A DNA stretch of 64,000 nucleotides, from NCBI GenBank assembly GCA_947311845.1, contig CAMZMU010000069.1, forward strand, positions 12,920,950 to 12,984,949, written 5' to 3'. Below the pieces are notes generated by a model. It did no database searches. It was not told where the DNA came from and saw nothing but the letters and a program-made list of their open reading frames with translations. The stretch comes from Poa pratensis (Eukaryota; Streptophyta; Magnoliopsida; Poales; Poaceae). This document shows, in pieces, positions 11,457-23,671 of this stretch. The translations under genes and the position numbers were made by a program. The stretch's first letter is position 1; each line of letters opens with the position of its first letter.

Positions 11457-13001
11457 TGATGCATGTAAAATGCATACATGAACTTTGCACTTTATTCACT
11501 CATATTCTAATCATATTTGCATCATATAAGGGTTATTCCACTGTTATTTAATGATTTTAGGAAATAAAATAATTGTTTCCTATTTTTATGGAATTAACCC
11601 TGCACAGGCAGAAAACCCTATTTCTTTCCTTTTATGTTTCAGGGACCCAAACGTCGTCATAAAATTCTGGAAAAATACAGAGGTCATTATTTTGGAAGGA
11701 AGAAGACGTAGGAGCGAAGGAATCAAGCAAACGGAGCCCGCGTGGGACCCACCCGTATGGGCCTCGTGGCTCCGCAGCCATCGATCCTTTCTCCACCGCC
11801 TTCGTTTACCTAAAAACGCCTATAAAAAAGGTCCCATGACGTTTCGCGAAAGGGGCGCCACACAAACACAGAAACACCGAAACGGAGATCAGGAGCTGCA
11901 GATTGGAGGGGGAAAACTCCGGCGGGGTGCTGCCGGGGTGGTCTCCACCTTCTCCAATGACTTCTCCACCGTCTCCATGATAAAGGGGGAGTAGTCCACC
12001 CCCTAGATTTGGGTTTGTGGTGGTAACTTATGTATCTCTCCTCTCTTTGAGCTTCACTAATTAGTACTGTATGAGCTACTGAACATGATTACGGTCATCT
12101 ATGTAATTCTCATGGTGGATATTGTGGTGTGAGATAATATTTGTTATGCATTTACTGTTGTGTTGGATCTTTTATGACTTGTCATACTTTGGAGATATTC
12201 CATGATGCATGTGATGGTTTGATTTATGCATAATGCCTTGTTTATCTTTATCATGAGGTGATTGACACCACCAAGTGTAGATAGATGAGAGAGATGTGGT
12301 CACACACACGAAATATAAATCATTGCACTAGTGTTTAGAATATTATCCATTATGAAGTATGATGTATGTGGGTACTGGGTGGCCAATGTGACAGAAGGCA
12401 TAGGTATTGAGTGACACAGTACCGTCCAACATCCTTTATCTGGGGGTAAAAAGGGAGAAGTATGATGTGGGTGTGACAGCAACCACGCTAGCCTTACGAG
12501 GGTGACACTAGCAACACAAATGAGTATTTCTTTCAACTATGTGTTTTAGGACATGTAGCCGTTATAAAAGCTACCATTAAAACATGACAATTATGTGTAT
12601 TTTATCTATAACATGATAATAACCATAGATGAGAGAGAGAGGATTAAGTGAACCCATGAACCCATGTCCATTGTTCCTATAAGAAACTCACACTTGAGCT
12701 TGTCCTCTTGCTGCATAGAGGATTGGACTTTCTCTCTCTTTGAGAGCTTTTGCTTGCTACCATTTGTCTTGTCCTCTTGCATTGAAGAGGATTGAGACAC
12801 TTTTACATTCTTGTTTTGCTACATCGAACTTCCATCCATCAACCACCTTGTTCTCCAAACTTGTTTAGTGCATAATCAACTAAAACTTGTGACACTTTAG
12901 TTGTAGGGAATAGATAACTTTTCCTTCTTGCTCCTGCGGATCGATACCTTACTTCCACATTGAGAGGTGCTACAGTGATCCCTTGCTCTTGGGGGTTATC
13001 A
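11457..13001 (+). repeat. 3' LTR (1545 bp)
   Basis: Partner of the LTR at 6315-7904. A ~43-bp segment present there is missing here; the breakpoints carry the short repeat gcccgc, as expected for a deletion at microhomology. Confidence 0.93.
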
Positions 13002-13965
13002 GTGTGCCACAGATTTTTTTTTTGAATTTAAAAAAAAAGGGCGGCCAGATCTAGATCTGGATCTAGATCCGCCGGAATTTCGCCAGAATTTCGTCGGAGC
13101 TCGTCGGAGGCCGTGTTTCCCATGGCCATGGCCATAGGTGGGTGGAGGAGTGGGTGGCCGGAGGTGGGTGGGTTTTGGATGGGGGTCGCCGGAGATGGTG
13201 GAGAAGGATAAGGATGTCGTCGGAGGAGGTCGCCGGAGGTGGAGGTCGCCGTCGTCGGAGGTTGAGGTGAAGGTCGCCGTCGTCGTCGGAGGAGGTGGTG
13301 GAGGAGGTCGTCATCGCCGGAGGTGGTGGAGGAGGCCGCCGTCGCAGGAGGTGGAGGAGGAGGAGGTCGCCGGGGTGGTGGAGAAGGTCACCGGAGGTGG
13401 AGGTGGTGGAGGAGAGAAGAAGTGGAGGAGAGGAGAGGAGAAGTGGAGGAGGGAGGAGAAGGGGAGAGGAGAAGTGGAGGAGAGGAGAGGAGAAGTGGAG
13501 GAGAGAAGGAGAGAAGGGGAAAATAGAGGGAGAAGGAGGGCTTGGGCGGGATTCAAAATTCGAATCCCGCCCAACAATTCTGTGGTGCATCCCTAGTCAT
13601 GCGCCACATAATTGTCTTTTCCAATTTTTTTGATTTTATAGAAAAAAATCTTGTTTTTGAAATATTTTTTTACTCTTTTGGAATTTCCCGAATCAGAGAA
13701 AAGTTCACGGGTAAACCCGGGTGAAATCGAGCTCCTTTTTTCCTCATGATTTTTTTGACATATTAAACGCATTTTTTCGACATCGTATGCAAAAGTTATG
13801 GCCGTGTCAATTTTTTTTTCGTTTTTTGCAAAAAAGGTCAAAATTCATATTTCAAAATTTCTATACCAACTAGACACTAAAACCTAACTACATCTCAAAA
13901 GATTTTATGTTTTGAACATTTTATCATTTTATTTTCTTGTTTTCCAAACTGAAAAGGCGATCCAC

Positions 13966-13991
13966 GGGGGGGGGGGGGGGGGGGGGGGGGG
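13966..13991. repeat. Poly-G tract, 26 bp
   Basis: An uninterrupted run of 26 G inside the CACTA right part. Its length may be unreliable in assembly. Confidence 0.9.
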
Positions 13992-14251
13992 TGGGGGTGG
14001 GATCTGAGTTCAAAAACTTCTGTGGCGCATGGGACCCCGTGCACCACAGAAAGTGCCATTCCTGTGGCGCATGGAGTCCATGCGCCACAGAAAGGAAGAT
14101 TTCTATGGCGCATGTGGTTTTCGTGCGCCACAGAAATGTCCCTTTCTGTGGCGCATGTAAAACTATGCGCCACAGAAATATTTTCTGTGGCGCACGGCTA
14201 TTTGGTGCGCCACAGAATCAGTTTCTGTCTATAGCTAGTTTCCTAGTAGTG

Positions 14252-14796
14252 GGCGCATCATGGGAGGCAGCAACGGCGATGAAGATGACTCCGGGGGCAA
14301 TTCCCTGTCCCAGCAGAGTACCAGAACAGAGACTTCTCTTCCCCAAAATAGGTTTCGGATGGCGGCGGAGCTCAGAGTCGTATATGGGAAAATCCTTCGG
14401 GGATCTTCGTTTTTAGGTCAGGATGGTATTTATGGGCGAAGAGGCGATGTAAGGCGGTGGAGGAGGCGCCCAGGTGACCCCAGGCGCGGCCAAGGCTGGG
14501 CCGCGCCTGGGCCCCACCTAGAGTCTGTGGGCCCCTCCTAGGCTTGTCCTTCTGGCTCCCGGAGTCTTCTGGCGAAAAAGAATTTCTGTAATTTTTGGGA
14601 TTTTTCTGAGCACTTTGGATTTTGGACCTTTTCTGCAATGCACAGACATAATAAACAAAAACTGGCACTGTGCAACTTGTTAATAGGTTAGTTCAAGAAA
14701 ATATGCCAAAATGATATAAAACATTATAAAAGCATGTGGCAATGATATAATATGCATGGAACAACCAAAAATTAAAGATACGTTTGAGACGTATCA
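14252..14796 (-). repeat. LTR end fragment, interrupted by CACTA
   Basis: The right edge reads ...gatacgtttgagacgtatca. Its reverse complement starts TGATACGTCTCAAACGTATC, the style of Triticeae Gypsy LTR starts and close to the solo LTR end at 51851-51873. The body includes the ctgcaatgcacag and ttaataggttagttcaag words typical of such LTRs. The CACTA insertion cuts it at 14251, so the rest should lie left of the window. Confidence 0.65.
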
Positions 14797-15942
14797 GAAG
14801 CCCAGTTTTTTCCTCGATGTCTTGTGTCAAGATCCACTGCGATGTTGTCGCTGCTACACAAGGCTAGGTTTTCCTCTTCAGATCCCTAGACTTTGTCCCT
14901 GACTCATTGAGCAAGCTACATGCCATGACTCGGCCAAAGAACAATCGATATGTACTTTCACATACTCCGCCCACTAGGCTACGCACCTGTGTTAGGTCCA
15001 AAAATCTACCTCGACTCTGATCTAGCCTTGCACAACATGGAACAACACTTCGTTGCCTTCATTCGGAAACTTTACCCATTTACAAGGAGGACTTGGAAAG
15101 TGAGGGGAGTTGGAGGAGCAACCATACTTCCTGGGAGGCCTTTATTGCTGGTGGAAATCCAGTCGACGGTGCCACTGCCAATGACTCGCAACCCCGACAC
15201 TCTCGTGGAAGAGTTCAGTTCCAACTGACTCACAACGGCCGAACTTTGAGATTATGTTGCATCTGTTGTTGGAGGGCCCCACACGGTGTAGGTGATACCT
15301 TCGATCCTGATTATTGGATTGTAGTATGTAGTTTCCCCCATGAGACCCAGGGTTTATCAAACCGGGAAGTATTTTCTTGGCAAGGAAATATGATCAAATT
15401 CAAGAGAGCGTTCTTAAATGTTTTTGTTTTACCGGACCAAATTGTTTGCTTGTGGCTGTTGTATGAATGATTAAAATAGGACCGGATTAAGTTTTCATCT
15501 GCAGCAGTGCATGTTATGTATGGGATAAATAAGATAAGATGAAGCTCAGTTAGTCATAAATAATTCATATGAGTGCAAAATTGTATATAAGCAATGCGTC
15601 CATAAAGCACCAATGCTTCACAGATCAGGAGTACACATGATCAACTGTCCACTCTGGCCCTAATCCGTCTTGCGGGGTTGCCTTCGGTAATAAAGTCTTC
15701 TTTTACGAAGACAAACATGAACAATAAGTTCTTTGACGTCATTGTTTGTTCTCGAGGGAATTTCTTTCAGCTATTGTACAACTCTTACTGTCACCAAGCT
15801 TCTCGCATAGACTTCCACTTTTCCCTTCACTTACCTCTACCTTGATCACTCTTCGGGGTCTTGGGTACCTAGCTAACAAGTCTTAGGAGCGAGGTATTGA
15901 CAAGAGATATACACATGAATCACACCGTACTCTTTACACTAC
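14797..15942. other. No supported gene
   Basis: The longest reading frame is 92 codons (14950-15228, +) with no motif I recognise. The sequence looks like old repeat or degraded genic DNA. Confidence 0.4.
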
Positions 15943-17273
15943 TATCCCATTAGTTTGTATGCACATAGCTGCGAGGCTAGACTTCAGCCCCTAGCTCGAG
16001 TATACTATTCACACATCGCAATCATCAGCAATAGAAAGCATTGTAGAAAACAAAAGATAAATGATTGATAATAGTTCATACAATGTTGCAATCGCGATGA
16101 GATATATTACAAGTAGTATGTCTATGGATGATGAATACAGAGTGGAGATAGAGGCAGCGCTTCATGGAGGTGGTGGTCACGACGGCTGGAACGACGGTGT
16201 GGAGGAACAGGGCGAAATCAGCGGGGGGTTTTCTTGTGGTGATCTCCTCTCTTTTTTATAGAAGTCTGGTAGGGTTTCGAGGCGGTTCTAAAGCGAATTC
16301 CTCGCCGGTCCCTTCATGGAAGTTGCTTGGATTGACGATACAGATCTGACAGCGGTTGGTACATTCTCCGGTACGGTCGGGCCTGACCGTACGACAACTC
16401 GTTATCTTTGTTTTTTTCCAGCTCTCGGATCTTATGGTTTTTGGCAACTCCCAATCCGAGATATATCTTCATAAATTTGTGATTTCCACCAGAATAGCTT
16501 CCCAAACTATGAGAAATTAAATCACAAGGACATTTGCAAAGTATTTTGCACATTAGTGGTTAGTGGCAGGTACAGAGTGATATATTACCTTTTTCATGAC
16601 AAATATACGGTTTAAACATAGATAAAGATGTGCATGTTTGGACGCATCAGTAGGCCACCGAAAATGTGCTTGAACAAGAAAGACATAATGTCCTCAACGC
16701 GCGTCAAGTCATGCTCAATGGCTTCACACCACTGGACGTCATCACAATACCATCCTTGCGAGGGCCGGTGTGCACGTTTACTCCGCCGCGCACAAGAACA
16801 TTGTCTCTGCCCACACTGCTATGACAAGCTTGGTGGTTTGGGCAGGTGCGCCCGACTAAGACACCTAGAAACATTTCACCACATTACATTTCTCGGGTAG
16901 AAGAATTCCCCTTGACTCTCTGCACTCCGAGCAAGTCCTCAACTAGCAAATCTCGTTCTCTTATTGACATCAACTCACTGAGTGGAACTCCCCCATGCCA
17001 AGACCAAGATTTGGACATGCGGGGTTATCGCATTTTGCCCCTTCCGTGTCATCCATCTCTCACCTCCATACATACTCGGGTAGGACCTGACGCTCACATT
17101 ATGATTATGCTGGAGGGGAAGGGGCGCTTGTATATCTAGATGCATCATTTTATATGTAAACCGACTCAGCTCCTTGTAACCACAATAACTGGTTGTGTAT
17201 ATAAGGCCGGGAGGGGCACGCATGCCGATTCAAATATCTCAACTCATCCATGAACACCATACAGCCTCACTAA
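15943..17273. repeat. Tandem duplication, copy 1 (1331 bp)
   Basis: It begins tatcccattagtttgtatgc. Copy 2 follows directly at 17274, at a constant offset of 1331 bases. Small ORFs inside are matched in both copies (for example 16061-16261 with 17392-17592), but none has a recognisable domain. It contains a GT-rich 'ggtggtggtcacgacggctgg' stretch reminiscent of 5' leader sequence. Confidence 0.9.
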
Positions 17274-18600
17274 TATCCCATTAGTTTGTATGCACATAGC
17301 TGCGAGGCTAGACTTCAGCTCCTAGCTCAAGTATACTATTCACACATCGCAATCATCAGCAATAGAAAACATTGTAGAAAACAAAAGATAAATGATTGAT
17401 AATAGTTCATACAATGTTGCAATCGCGATGAGATCTATTACAAGTAGTATGGCTATGGATGATGAATACGGAGTGGAGATAGAGGCAACACTTCATGGAG
17501 GTGGTGGTCACGACGGCTGGAATGACGGTGTGGAGGAACAGGGCGAAAGCAGCGGGGGGTTTTCTTGTGGTGATCTCCTCTCTATTTTATAGAAGTCTGG
17601 TACGATTTCGAGGCTGTTCTGAAGCGAATTCCTCGCCGGTCCCTTCATGGAATTTGCTTGGATTGACGATGCAGATCTGACAGCGGTTGGTACATTCTCC
17701 GGTACGGTCGGGCCTGACCGTACGACAGCTCATTATCTTTGTTTTTTACCAGCTCTCTCGGATCTTATGGTTTTTGGCAACTCCCAATCCGAGATATATC
17801 TTCATAAATTTGTGATTTCCACCAGAATAGCTTCCCAAACTACGAGAAATTAAATCACAAGGACATTTGCAAAGTATTTTGCACATTAGTGGTTAGTGGC
17901 AGGTACAGAGTGATATATTACCTTTTTCATGACAAATATGCGGTTTAAACATAGATAAAGATGTGCAAGTTTGGACGCATCAGTAGGCCACCGAAAATGT
18001 GCTTGAACAAGAAAGACATAATGTCCTCAACGCGCGTCAAGTCATGCTCAATGGCTTCACACCACTGGACGTCATCACAATACCATCCTTGCGAGGGCCG
18101 GCGTGCATGTTTACTCCGCCGCGCACAAGAACCTTGTCCCCGCCCACGCTGCTATGACAAGCTTGGTGGTTTAGGCAGGTGCACCCGACTAAGACACCTA
18201 GAAACGTTTCACCACATTCCATTTCTCGGGCAGAAGAATTCCCCCTGACTCTCTGCACTCCGAGCAAGTCCTCAACTAGCAAATCTCGTTCTCTTATTGA
18301 CATCAACTCACTGAGTGGAACTCCCCCATGCCAAGACCAAGATTTGGAGATGCGGGGTTATCGCATTTTGCCCCTTCCATGTCATCCAGCTCTCACCTCC
18401 ATACATACTCGGGTAGGACCTGACGCTCACATTATGATTATGCTGGAGGGGAAGGGGCGCTTGTATATCTAGATGCATCATCTTATATGTAAACCGACTC
18501 TCCTTGTAACCAGAATAACTGGTTGTGTATATAAGGCGGGGAGGGGCATGCATGCCGATTCAAATATCTCAACTCATCCATGAACACCATACAGCCTCAC
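17274..18600. repeat. Tandem duplication, copy 2 (1327 bp)
   Basis: About 97 percent or better similar to copy 1 by eye, with single-base changes and a few short indels (for example 'ctcggatc' against 'ctctcggatc' near 17757). Both copies end atgaacaccatacagcctcac. Confidence 0.9.
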
Positions 18601-19780
18601 GGAAACAACACCGCCATTGTGCTCACGGAACAGCATCTCGATATCGTAGTTGAGAATAACGAATAGATCCAGCCACAAACTGGAGTAGGTTTTACTGGGA
18701 AATTGTTTCCTGGGTCACAAATCCTTATAAATGCGTGTCACTATAGGTATCTTCTAAGTGCATTGCCCTTAATTCTCAATTGTTGATAAAATTCCTTGAC
18801 ACTACCAGACCACCTAGATTCTGGGAAACATTCCAAAGAACTATCCCGGTTGAACTAGTTGTTATTGGTCTGTCCCGGATAATTCATGGAATATTATCTT
18901 GATTCTAGCAGCCCAGAGGTTCAATAAGGAACCTGCAGGTCCGACTTTCTCGGCCTATGCAAATTACAAGACAAGAGCATATATGGAGAATTTTGGCAAT
19001 TTTGTTATGTGATTTTCTGAAACTTGGGATGTGCAGATATGGTAGTAAGTGTAGAAATGATATCCACCGTCATGTTCATTGTTTACCCCTCTTCATAGTG
19101 CAACTTCCCTATGACTTAAAGCAAGATACAATGTACGGAATATAAAGAAGTCATCTTTCTTCTCTCTTTTGTATGGGGTCCTCCGACCACATATGTTCTC
19201 CAACATTGTGAAATAACGTTGTTTATATATATATCAATAATATGGTTATTCATTTATTCACTTTTTATTTACACAAAACCCACCGAGGGGTGAAGATGTC
19301 CTTTCACTTACTCATTATGGCCTATGACTATCAATGTTGTGTGGTACGTGCCATCACAAGTTACGATATATGAACCGTCATGGATTTTTTTCATGTGCAT
19401 TTAATCACATATTTCCTCCCATAGGTAGTGAAATTTTCGTGGGCCGCCAAAAGATAGCGCCACGCGCCACTTCTTACCACCAAACCTTAGCATTTTTTAT
19501 GGCCCATCGAAAGAGAGCGATCACTACCCTTCCCATATAAGACTAACCCTAGTCGCGTCTCTCGTCACCCTCTCAACCGCGCCATGGCTATCAGATTCAG
19601 ATCTACTCCCCATCTCCTTCCATCCTTCGCCTATGTTCCCCACAAATTCCCCTATAGAGTACCCAAATCCGATCTCCTTTCCTTGACGGTCGACTCGAAA
19701 TGATCATCGCTGGAGAAGAAAAGGGGTACCACCATGTGCGATGCATCATCTATGGCATCTTTCTACGTGGCGTGCGTGCT
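18601..19780. other. No supported gene
   Basis: 19430-19720 has a promoter-like look (catataag near 19535, then a C-rich leader and an ATG at 19584), but no frame continues. It may be a degraded gene start. Confidence 0.35.
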
Positions 19781-19784
19781 CGAG

Positions 19785-20130
19785 GCATTATTTGGTAGTG
19801 TGTTACCTCATTTATACTTACCCAAAATTTCCATGGTATTCGTTGTGGAAAGTCACATGATATTTAACAACATATTATATTTTGGGCTCTTATTTGTGTA
19901 TTCTGTTTTAGCCTTTTTGATGCAGTTCTGTAGAGATTCTTGACCTACACATTCTCATGTCCATTTGAATTCATTTATCATACTTTTTATATCTTATTTG
20001 GAATGTTTTCATAATTATCATCTTTGTATGAACGGGCCATATTTCCCTCATCAAGAAAATATATTATATGCCCACAAAAGATGTTTGGGGGATCTCAACT
20101 ATAATCAATTTTCGGATACATAAAGTAATC
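19785..20130. repeat. Diverged repeat unit, copy A (partial)
   Basis: It shares order and words with 22080-22330 and 26490-26800: 'tcttatttgtgtattct', 'ttttagc', 'gacctacacat', 'ttattttgga', 'ataattatcatctttgta', 'gggccatatttc'. It is the most degraded of the three copies and ends just before copy B begins. Confidence 0.5.
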
Positions 20131-20908
20131 ATATGGTATATAAAAAATATTTATTTTTAATAATTTTTATGATGCGTTGTACTAATAATATAGGTTTTTT
20201 AATCTCATTTAAGGATGGAGAACAATTAATGCTCCTTTGTTGTTCCATATATACTAGGAGGTGCCTCCACATGATTAATTAAGGTATTTGCGCATGAAGG
20301 CTCTGCTTCTTGGAAGCATGTCTAGCAACTCCATCGCTCACATGCTCTTTCACATGATACAACTATTGAGAATCAAGTAAAAAAAACTGTTGAGCATCCA
20401 TCCCTCTAGTATGCTAGACAATTAGATTCTGAAGAAGAGAGCACAACTATATTCGGGGCAGAAGATAACCTCTAGATTACTGGAATATCTTAACTGGATG
20501 ATGCATGTGTGTTTTTGTTTTGCAACAACAAATTGAGTGGAGTAACATGGAGATACCATGAGATGATTCTCATGGAATGGCAATGCTACATGATGTCAGA
20601 CTACTTTTATATGCAGTAGTTCACGCAATTATGTTGTAGTATTTTTCTAAAGTATATTGCTGGTTTCTCTCTTCATGTGTAAGGTTCATATGTTGAGATA
20701 TTATACTTAAGAGTAACTATGTGAATTAACATAAATTGTTATTAAAGGTTGATTGTGTGTACACTATCTTGGCAGGAAGGAATAACCAAGTATCTTGCTC
20801 AACTGAAGGCAGTACCCCCTCTTTTGTAGTTTAGAGTAACATCTTATTTTCCAGAGATCTATCTTTCGATTTGAGTATAGTTCTTCATTATTTCTAGAAC
20901 AAGTAGAT

Positions 20909-21987
20909 CACTAGTAGGGAATAGGTCATCTGTGGCGCACCCAAAAAAAAATCTGTGGCGCATGGGTGGGTGCGCCACAGATAAGCCGTCACTAAATTAT
21001 ATTTCTGTGGCGCATATCCGGATGCGCCACAGAAATGTGAGAATTGGATGCGCCACAGAATTCTCAAAAAATTAAAAAAAATCAGGAAAAAACAAAAAAT
21101 GAAATAATTTGGAAAAATCTAAATATTTGAATTTTTTTGGACTGATGACTTCCCACTAGTTCACCCATCCTCAAATTGCTCTAACCCAAGCGCGCTTAAT
21201 TTCTAAGTTATATTCAGTTCAACTACCCTTATGCTACTAAATTTCTTATTGATATAAGTATCATATCAATCCTCTTAAGTCTTGTATGTGTATATATCTG
21301 TATAGATATATGTGTAGTTTATGTGTGGTATGTGTATATATATGTGTTTTTAAATTTTGAAAAAATCAAAAACTTCAAAATTTTCAAAAGGAAATTCAAA
21401 ATTTTCAAAAAATTAGAAAAATCCAGAAAACTTCAAAAAATTCAAAAAATCTAGAAAACTTCAAAAAATTCAAAAAATCCAAAAAGCTTAAAAAAATCAA
21501 AAATCCGAAATTTTTGAAAATTTAAGAAAAAAGTTTTTAAAAAATGACAAAAAAATAAAAATAGTTTAAAAAAGTAAAAATAGTTTTTTTTGAAATTTCT
21601 AAAATTTTAGAATTCCTCGAAATTTTTATTTTTTTTGTCATTTAAAAAAATTACATTTTTTCTTAAATTTTCATTTTTTTGGATTTGTTGATTTTTTTGG
21701 ATTTTTTGAATTTTTTTAAAGTTTTTTTGAATTTTTTGAATTTCCTTTTGAAACTTTTGTGGCGCATATAGCAATATGCGCCACAGAAATGTGTATTTTT
21801 GTGGCGCATATTGCTATATGCGCCACAGAAATACACATTTATGTGGCGCATGTGGGATGTGCTCAGGCGCACATCCCACATTTCTGTGGCGCATGCAAAA
21901 ATATGCGCCACATCAATATTTCTGTGTCACACACTTTTATATGCGCCACAAAATGCATTTCTATCTATAGCTAGTTTCCTAGTAGTG
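20909..21987. mobile_element. Complete non-autonomous CACTA element (1079 bp)
   Basis: The 5' end is CACTAGTAGGGAAT and the 3' end is CTAGTAGTG, i.e. CACTACTAGGAAACTAG on the other strand. It is flanked by the triplet GAT on both sides (20906-20908 and 21988-21990), the 3-bp duplication expected for CACTA. Subterminal copies of ctgtggcgca and its inverse tgcgccacag occur at 20931-21060 and 21760-21960. The centre (about 21350-21745) is an AT-rich imperfect palindrome. There is no transposase ORF. Confidence 0.92.
21350..21745. repeat. Long AT-rich imperfect inverted repeat in CACTA centre
   Basis: The left arm has 'ttcaaaaggaaattcaaaa' and repeated 'cttcaaaaaattcaaaaaatc'. The right arm has the inverse, 'gattttttgaattttttt' and 'tttttgaatttccttttgaaa'. 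The symmetry centre is about 21565. The transcript could fold into a hairpin of roughly 150 bp per arm. Confidence 0.7.
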
Positions 21988-22859
21988 GATTGGTGCTGCA
22001 CATTTCAGTCAAATGTTACCATGGTTGTGTAATCTGTTGTTTCGAATTTGTTACCGTGTTATCAAAATTTGACTTACCCCAAACTTCACATTGGGTATTC
22101 ATAAGGTATTCAAAAAGAGATTCTCATTGCAGCTCTTATTCCAGTATTCTCTTTTTAGCATATGTCTATGTAATTCCTTAGAAATTTTGACATACATATT
22201 ACCGCAGCAGCTAGCGGGGTATCATCTAGATGAATTAAATTTGTTGTATCTTATTTTGGACCTGTCCATAATTTTCATCTTTGTATTAATGGCCCGTATT
22301 ATCCTATCAACAAAACGTAAATGTAGGCCAATAACTTCTTTGTATACATGCATGCAGAAAGACTCACCATTTTTTAAAAATGTATAAATGCTCAAATAAT
22401 ATTACTATGGCTCAAAACAGACCATAGTAATTAAATATTATTGGTTAAAGTTAAAAAATTGTTGTTGAAGGGAAATTACACCCGCTAGAAATTTGTATTT
22501 GCCCAACGAAAGTGGCTCGTCACTCTACGACTGTCCCCAACTCATCTCAATATAGGACGATTTCTTCATTGCCCCTCTTGTACTCCTTCTCCTTCCTCCC
22601 CTTTAACCCTCCTTGCCCTCTGCTTTACAAGTTAACATTTCTATAGATCTCTATATTGGCATCTGTTAAAATATTTGGTGATCGTGGTGTTGTGTGTTTC
22701 TTATATTTTTTAATGCAGCTATTTTCCATCATCGGCTTTGGCATGACGCGGGCTGAGTACAAGTATTTCACCCCAACATTAGGTGGACTGGACTCGTTGT
22801 GACATGGACAATGTTGAAACCAAATTTCTGTGTTCTCTGATGTCTGCTTTCTTCGTGTT

Positions 22860-23671
22860 TTTTTGTAATGCACATACTTGTATTCATACTAAAAGAAGAA
22901 CAAAGCACCAGCAAGTACATACGAGGAAAGGCAACAGAGAAAACAAGAGCAAACGAAGCTTGCACTCGCCGTCTTTACCCACGAGATCGACCCGCGCCAA
23001 CGCCCTGCACCGCCGGAGACGATGAAGGAGACCGCCGCGAAGCACGATCGCCCGAGGAGCAGCAGAGCCCCTAGCCCAGAGGCGTTTGAAGAGCCGCAAC
23101 ATCCGCCCACTCCGAAGAGCAGGAACTTGAGGACGATGAACGGGAATCGGCCGGGGGAGGCCCCCGAGCTCGAACTGCACCGGACCTGGAGCAGGCGCCA
23201 CAGATCCTCCACCTTCTAGCCACAAACCTGCAAAGCCGTCACCTTGCAGCCTCCGAGCCCACCTCCAGCAACACCACGACCCCAGCCACCAGATCCGTCG
23301 CCTCGGATCCAGCCAGGGGTCGGGGAACTTGCACACGGCAGCTCCCAGGAGCTGCGAGCACGAGGAAGGCGGCCGCTCCACGGCGAAGCTCCGAAGAACA
23401 CCACCGACGAAGGGGAAGAACGCCGCCACCAAACACACCGCCGACCGCACCTCCGCCTCCAGAGCGCCGCCAACAGAGAACCTAGCAAACCCTACACTAT
23501 ATACACACCGAGATCCGGCGTTCCCCCACCCTCCCGCTGCCGAAGCAGCCGGCGGAGGGGAGGAAATGGCCGGATTTGCGGCTGCGAGGTGGGTTGACCG
23601 GGAAGTTTTCAGAAAATCGCCTCTCCTCTAAGGACGAAGGGGAGGGGACGGGCACGACCCGTCTGTGGTAT
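22860..23671 (-). mobile_element. LINE-like retroposon, internally shortened (812 bp)
   Basis: It is bounded by a perfect 17-bp direct repeat, tctgctttcttcgtgtt, at 22843-22859 and 23672-23688, the long target duplication typical of LINE-type insertion. The T-run after the left repeat indicates a short A tail on the - strand, so the 5' end is at 23671. The sequence is GC-rich, with an open frame on - (22884-23450) lacking a reverse transcriptase motif. The assignment to LINEs rests on the duplication and tail; an internally deleted LINE or a processed gene copy are both possible. Confidence 0.65.

Larger units (their letters stand above)
6315..13001 (+). mobile_element. Complete LTR retrotransposon, non-autonomous (tRNA-Asp primed)
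   Basis: Two direct LTRs (6315-7904, 1590 bp; 11457-13001, 1545 bp) start TGATGCATG and end GGTTATCA. The flanking five bases are gtgcg (6310-6314) and gtgtg (13002-13006), a target duplication with one C/T change. A primer binding site follows the left LTR and a purine tract (aagcttggggatg) precedes the right one. The internal region is only 3.55 kb; no reverse transcriptase, integrase or protease motif is visible, and only a broken ORF (8074-9089) is seen. The primer type and LTR style recall Athila-like Gypsy elements, but with no pol the lineage is inferred. It sits inside the CACTA element. Confidence 0.9.
6134..14251. mobile_element. CACTA (En/Spm-type) element, 5' tip cut off, split by an LTR retrotransposon
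   Basis: The right end (about 14223-14251) reads ctatagctagtttcctagtagtg, identical to the right end of the complete CACTA copy at 20909-21987. The left piece begins aatagcctatctgtggcgca, matching that copy from its twelfth base on; the first ~11 bases (CACTA...) are missing because a Gypsy element is inserted there. Both subterminal regions (6140-6310 and 14020-14220) contain many copies of ctgtggcgca, paired with the inverse tgcgccacag. The interior (13010-13600) holds a purine-rich GGA-type stretch. Without the insertion the visible part is about 1.4 kb, and no transposase is seen. The 3' flanking triplet is GGC (14252-14254). Confidence 0.8.
20170..22400. repeat. Diverged repeat unit, copy B, split by a CACTA element
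   Basis: Colinear with 25985-26830 once the CACTA element at 20909-21987 is removed. Both share 'ttttttaatctcattt', 'atggagaacaatt', 'ccatatatactag', 'aagtatctt', 'aacatcttatt', 'agatctatct' and the later block around 22130-22330. Near 22205-22231 it contains a Helitron-like 3' terminus (ccgcagcagctagcgggg...ctag). Confidence 0.65.

Noticed and set aside
13063..13596. Long open frames on both strands (175 aa -, 152 aa +)
   Set aside because: Purely low-complexity product of the GGA-rich block; Pro/Ser or Gly/Arg/Glu repeats with no domain.
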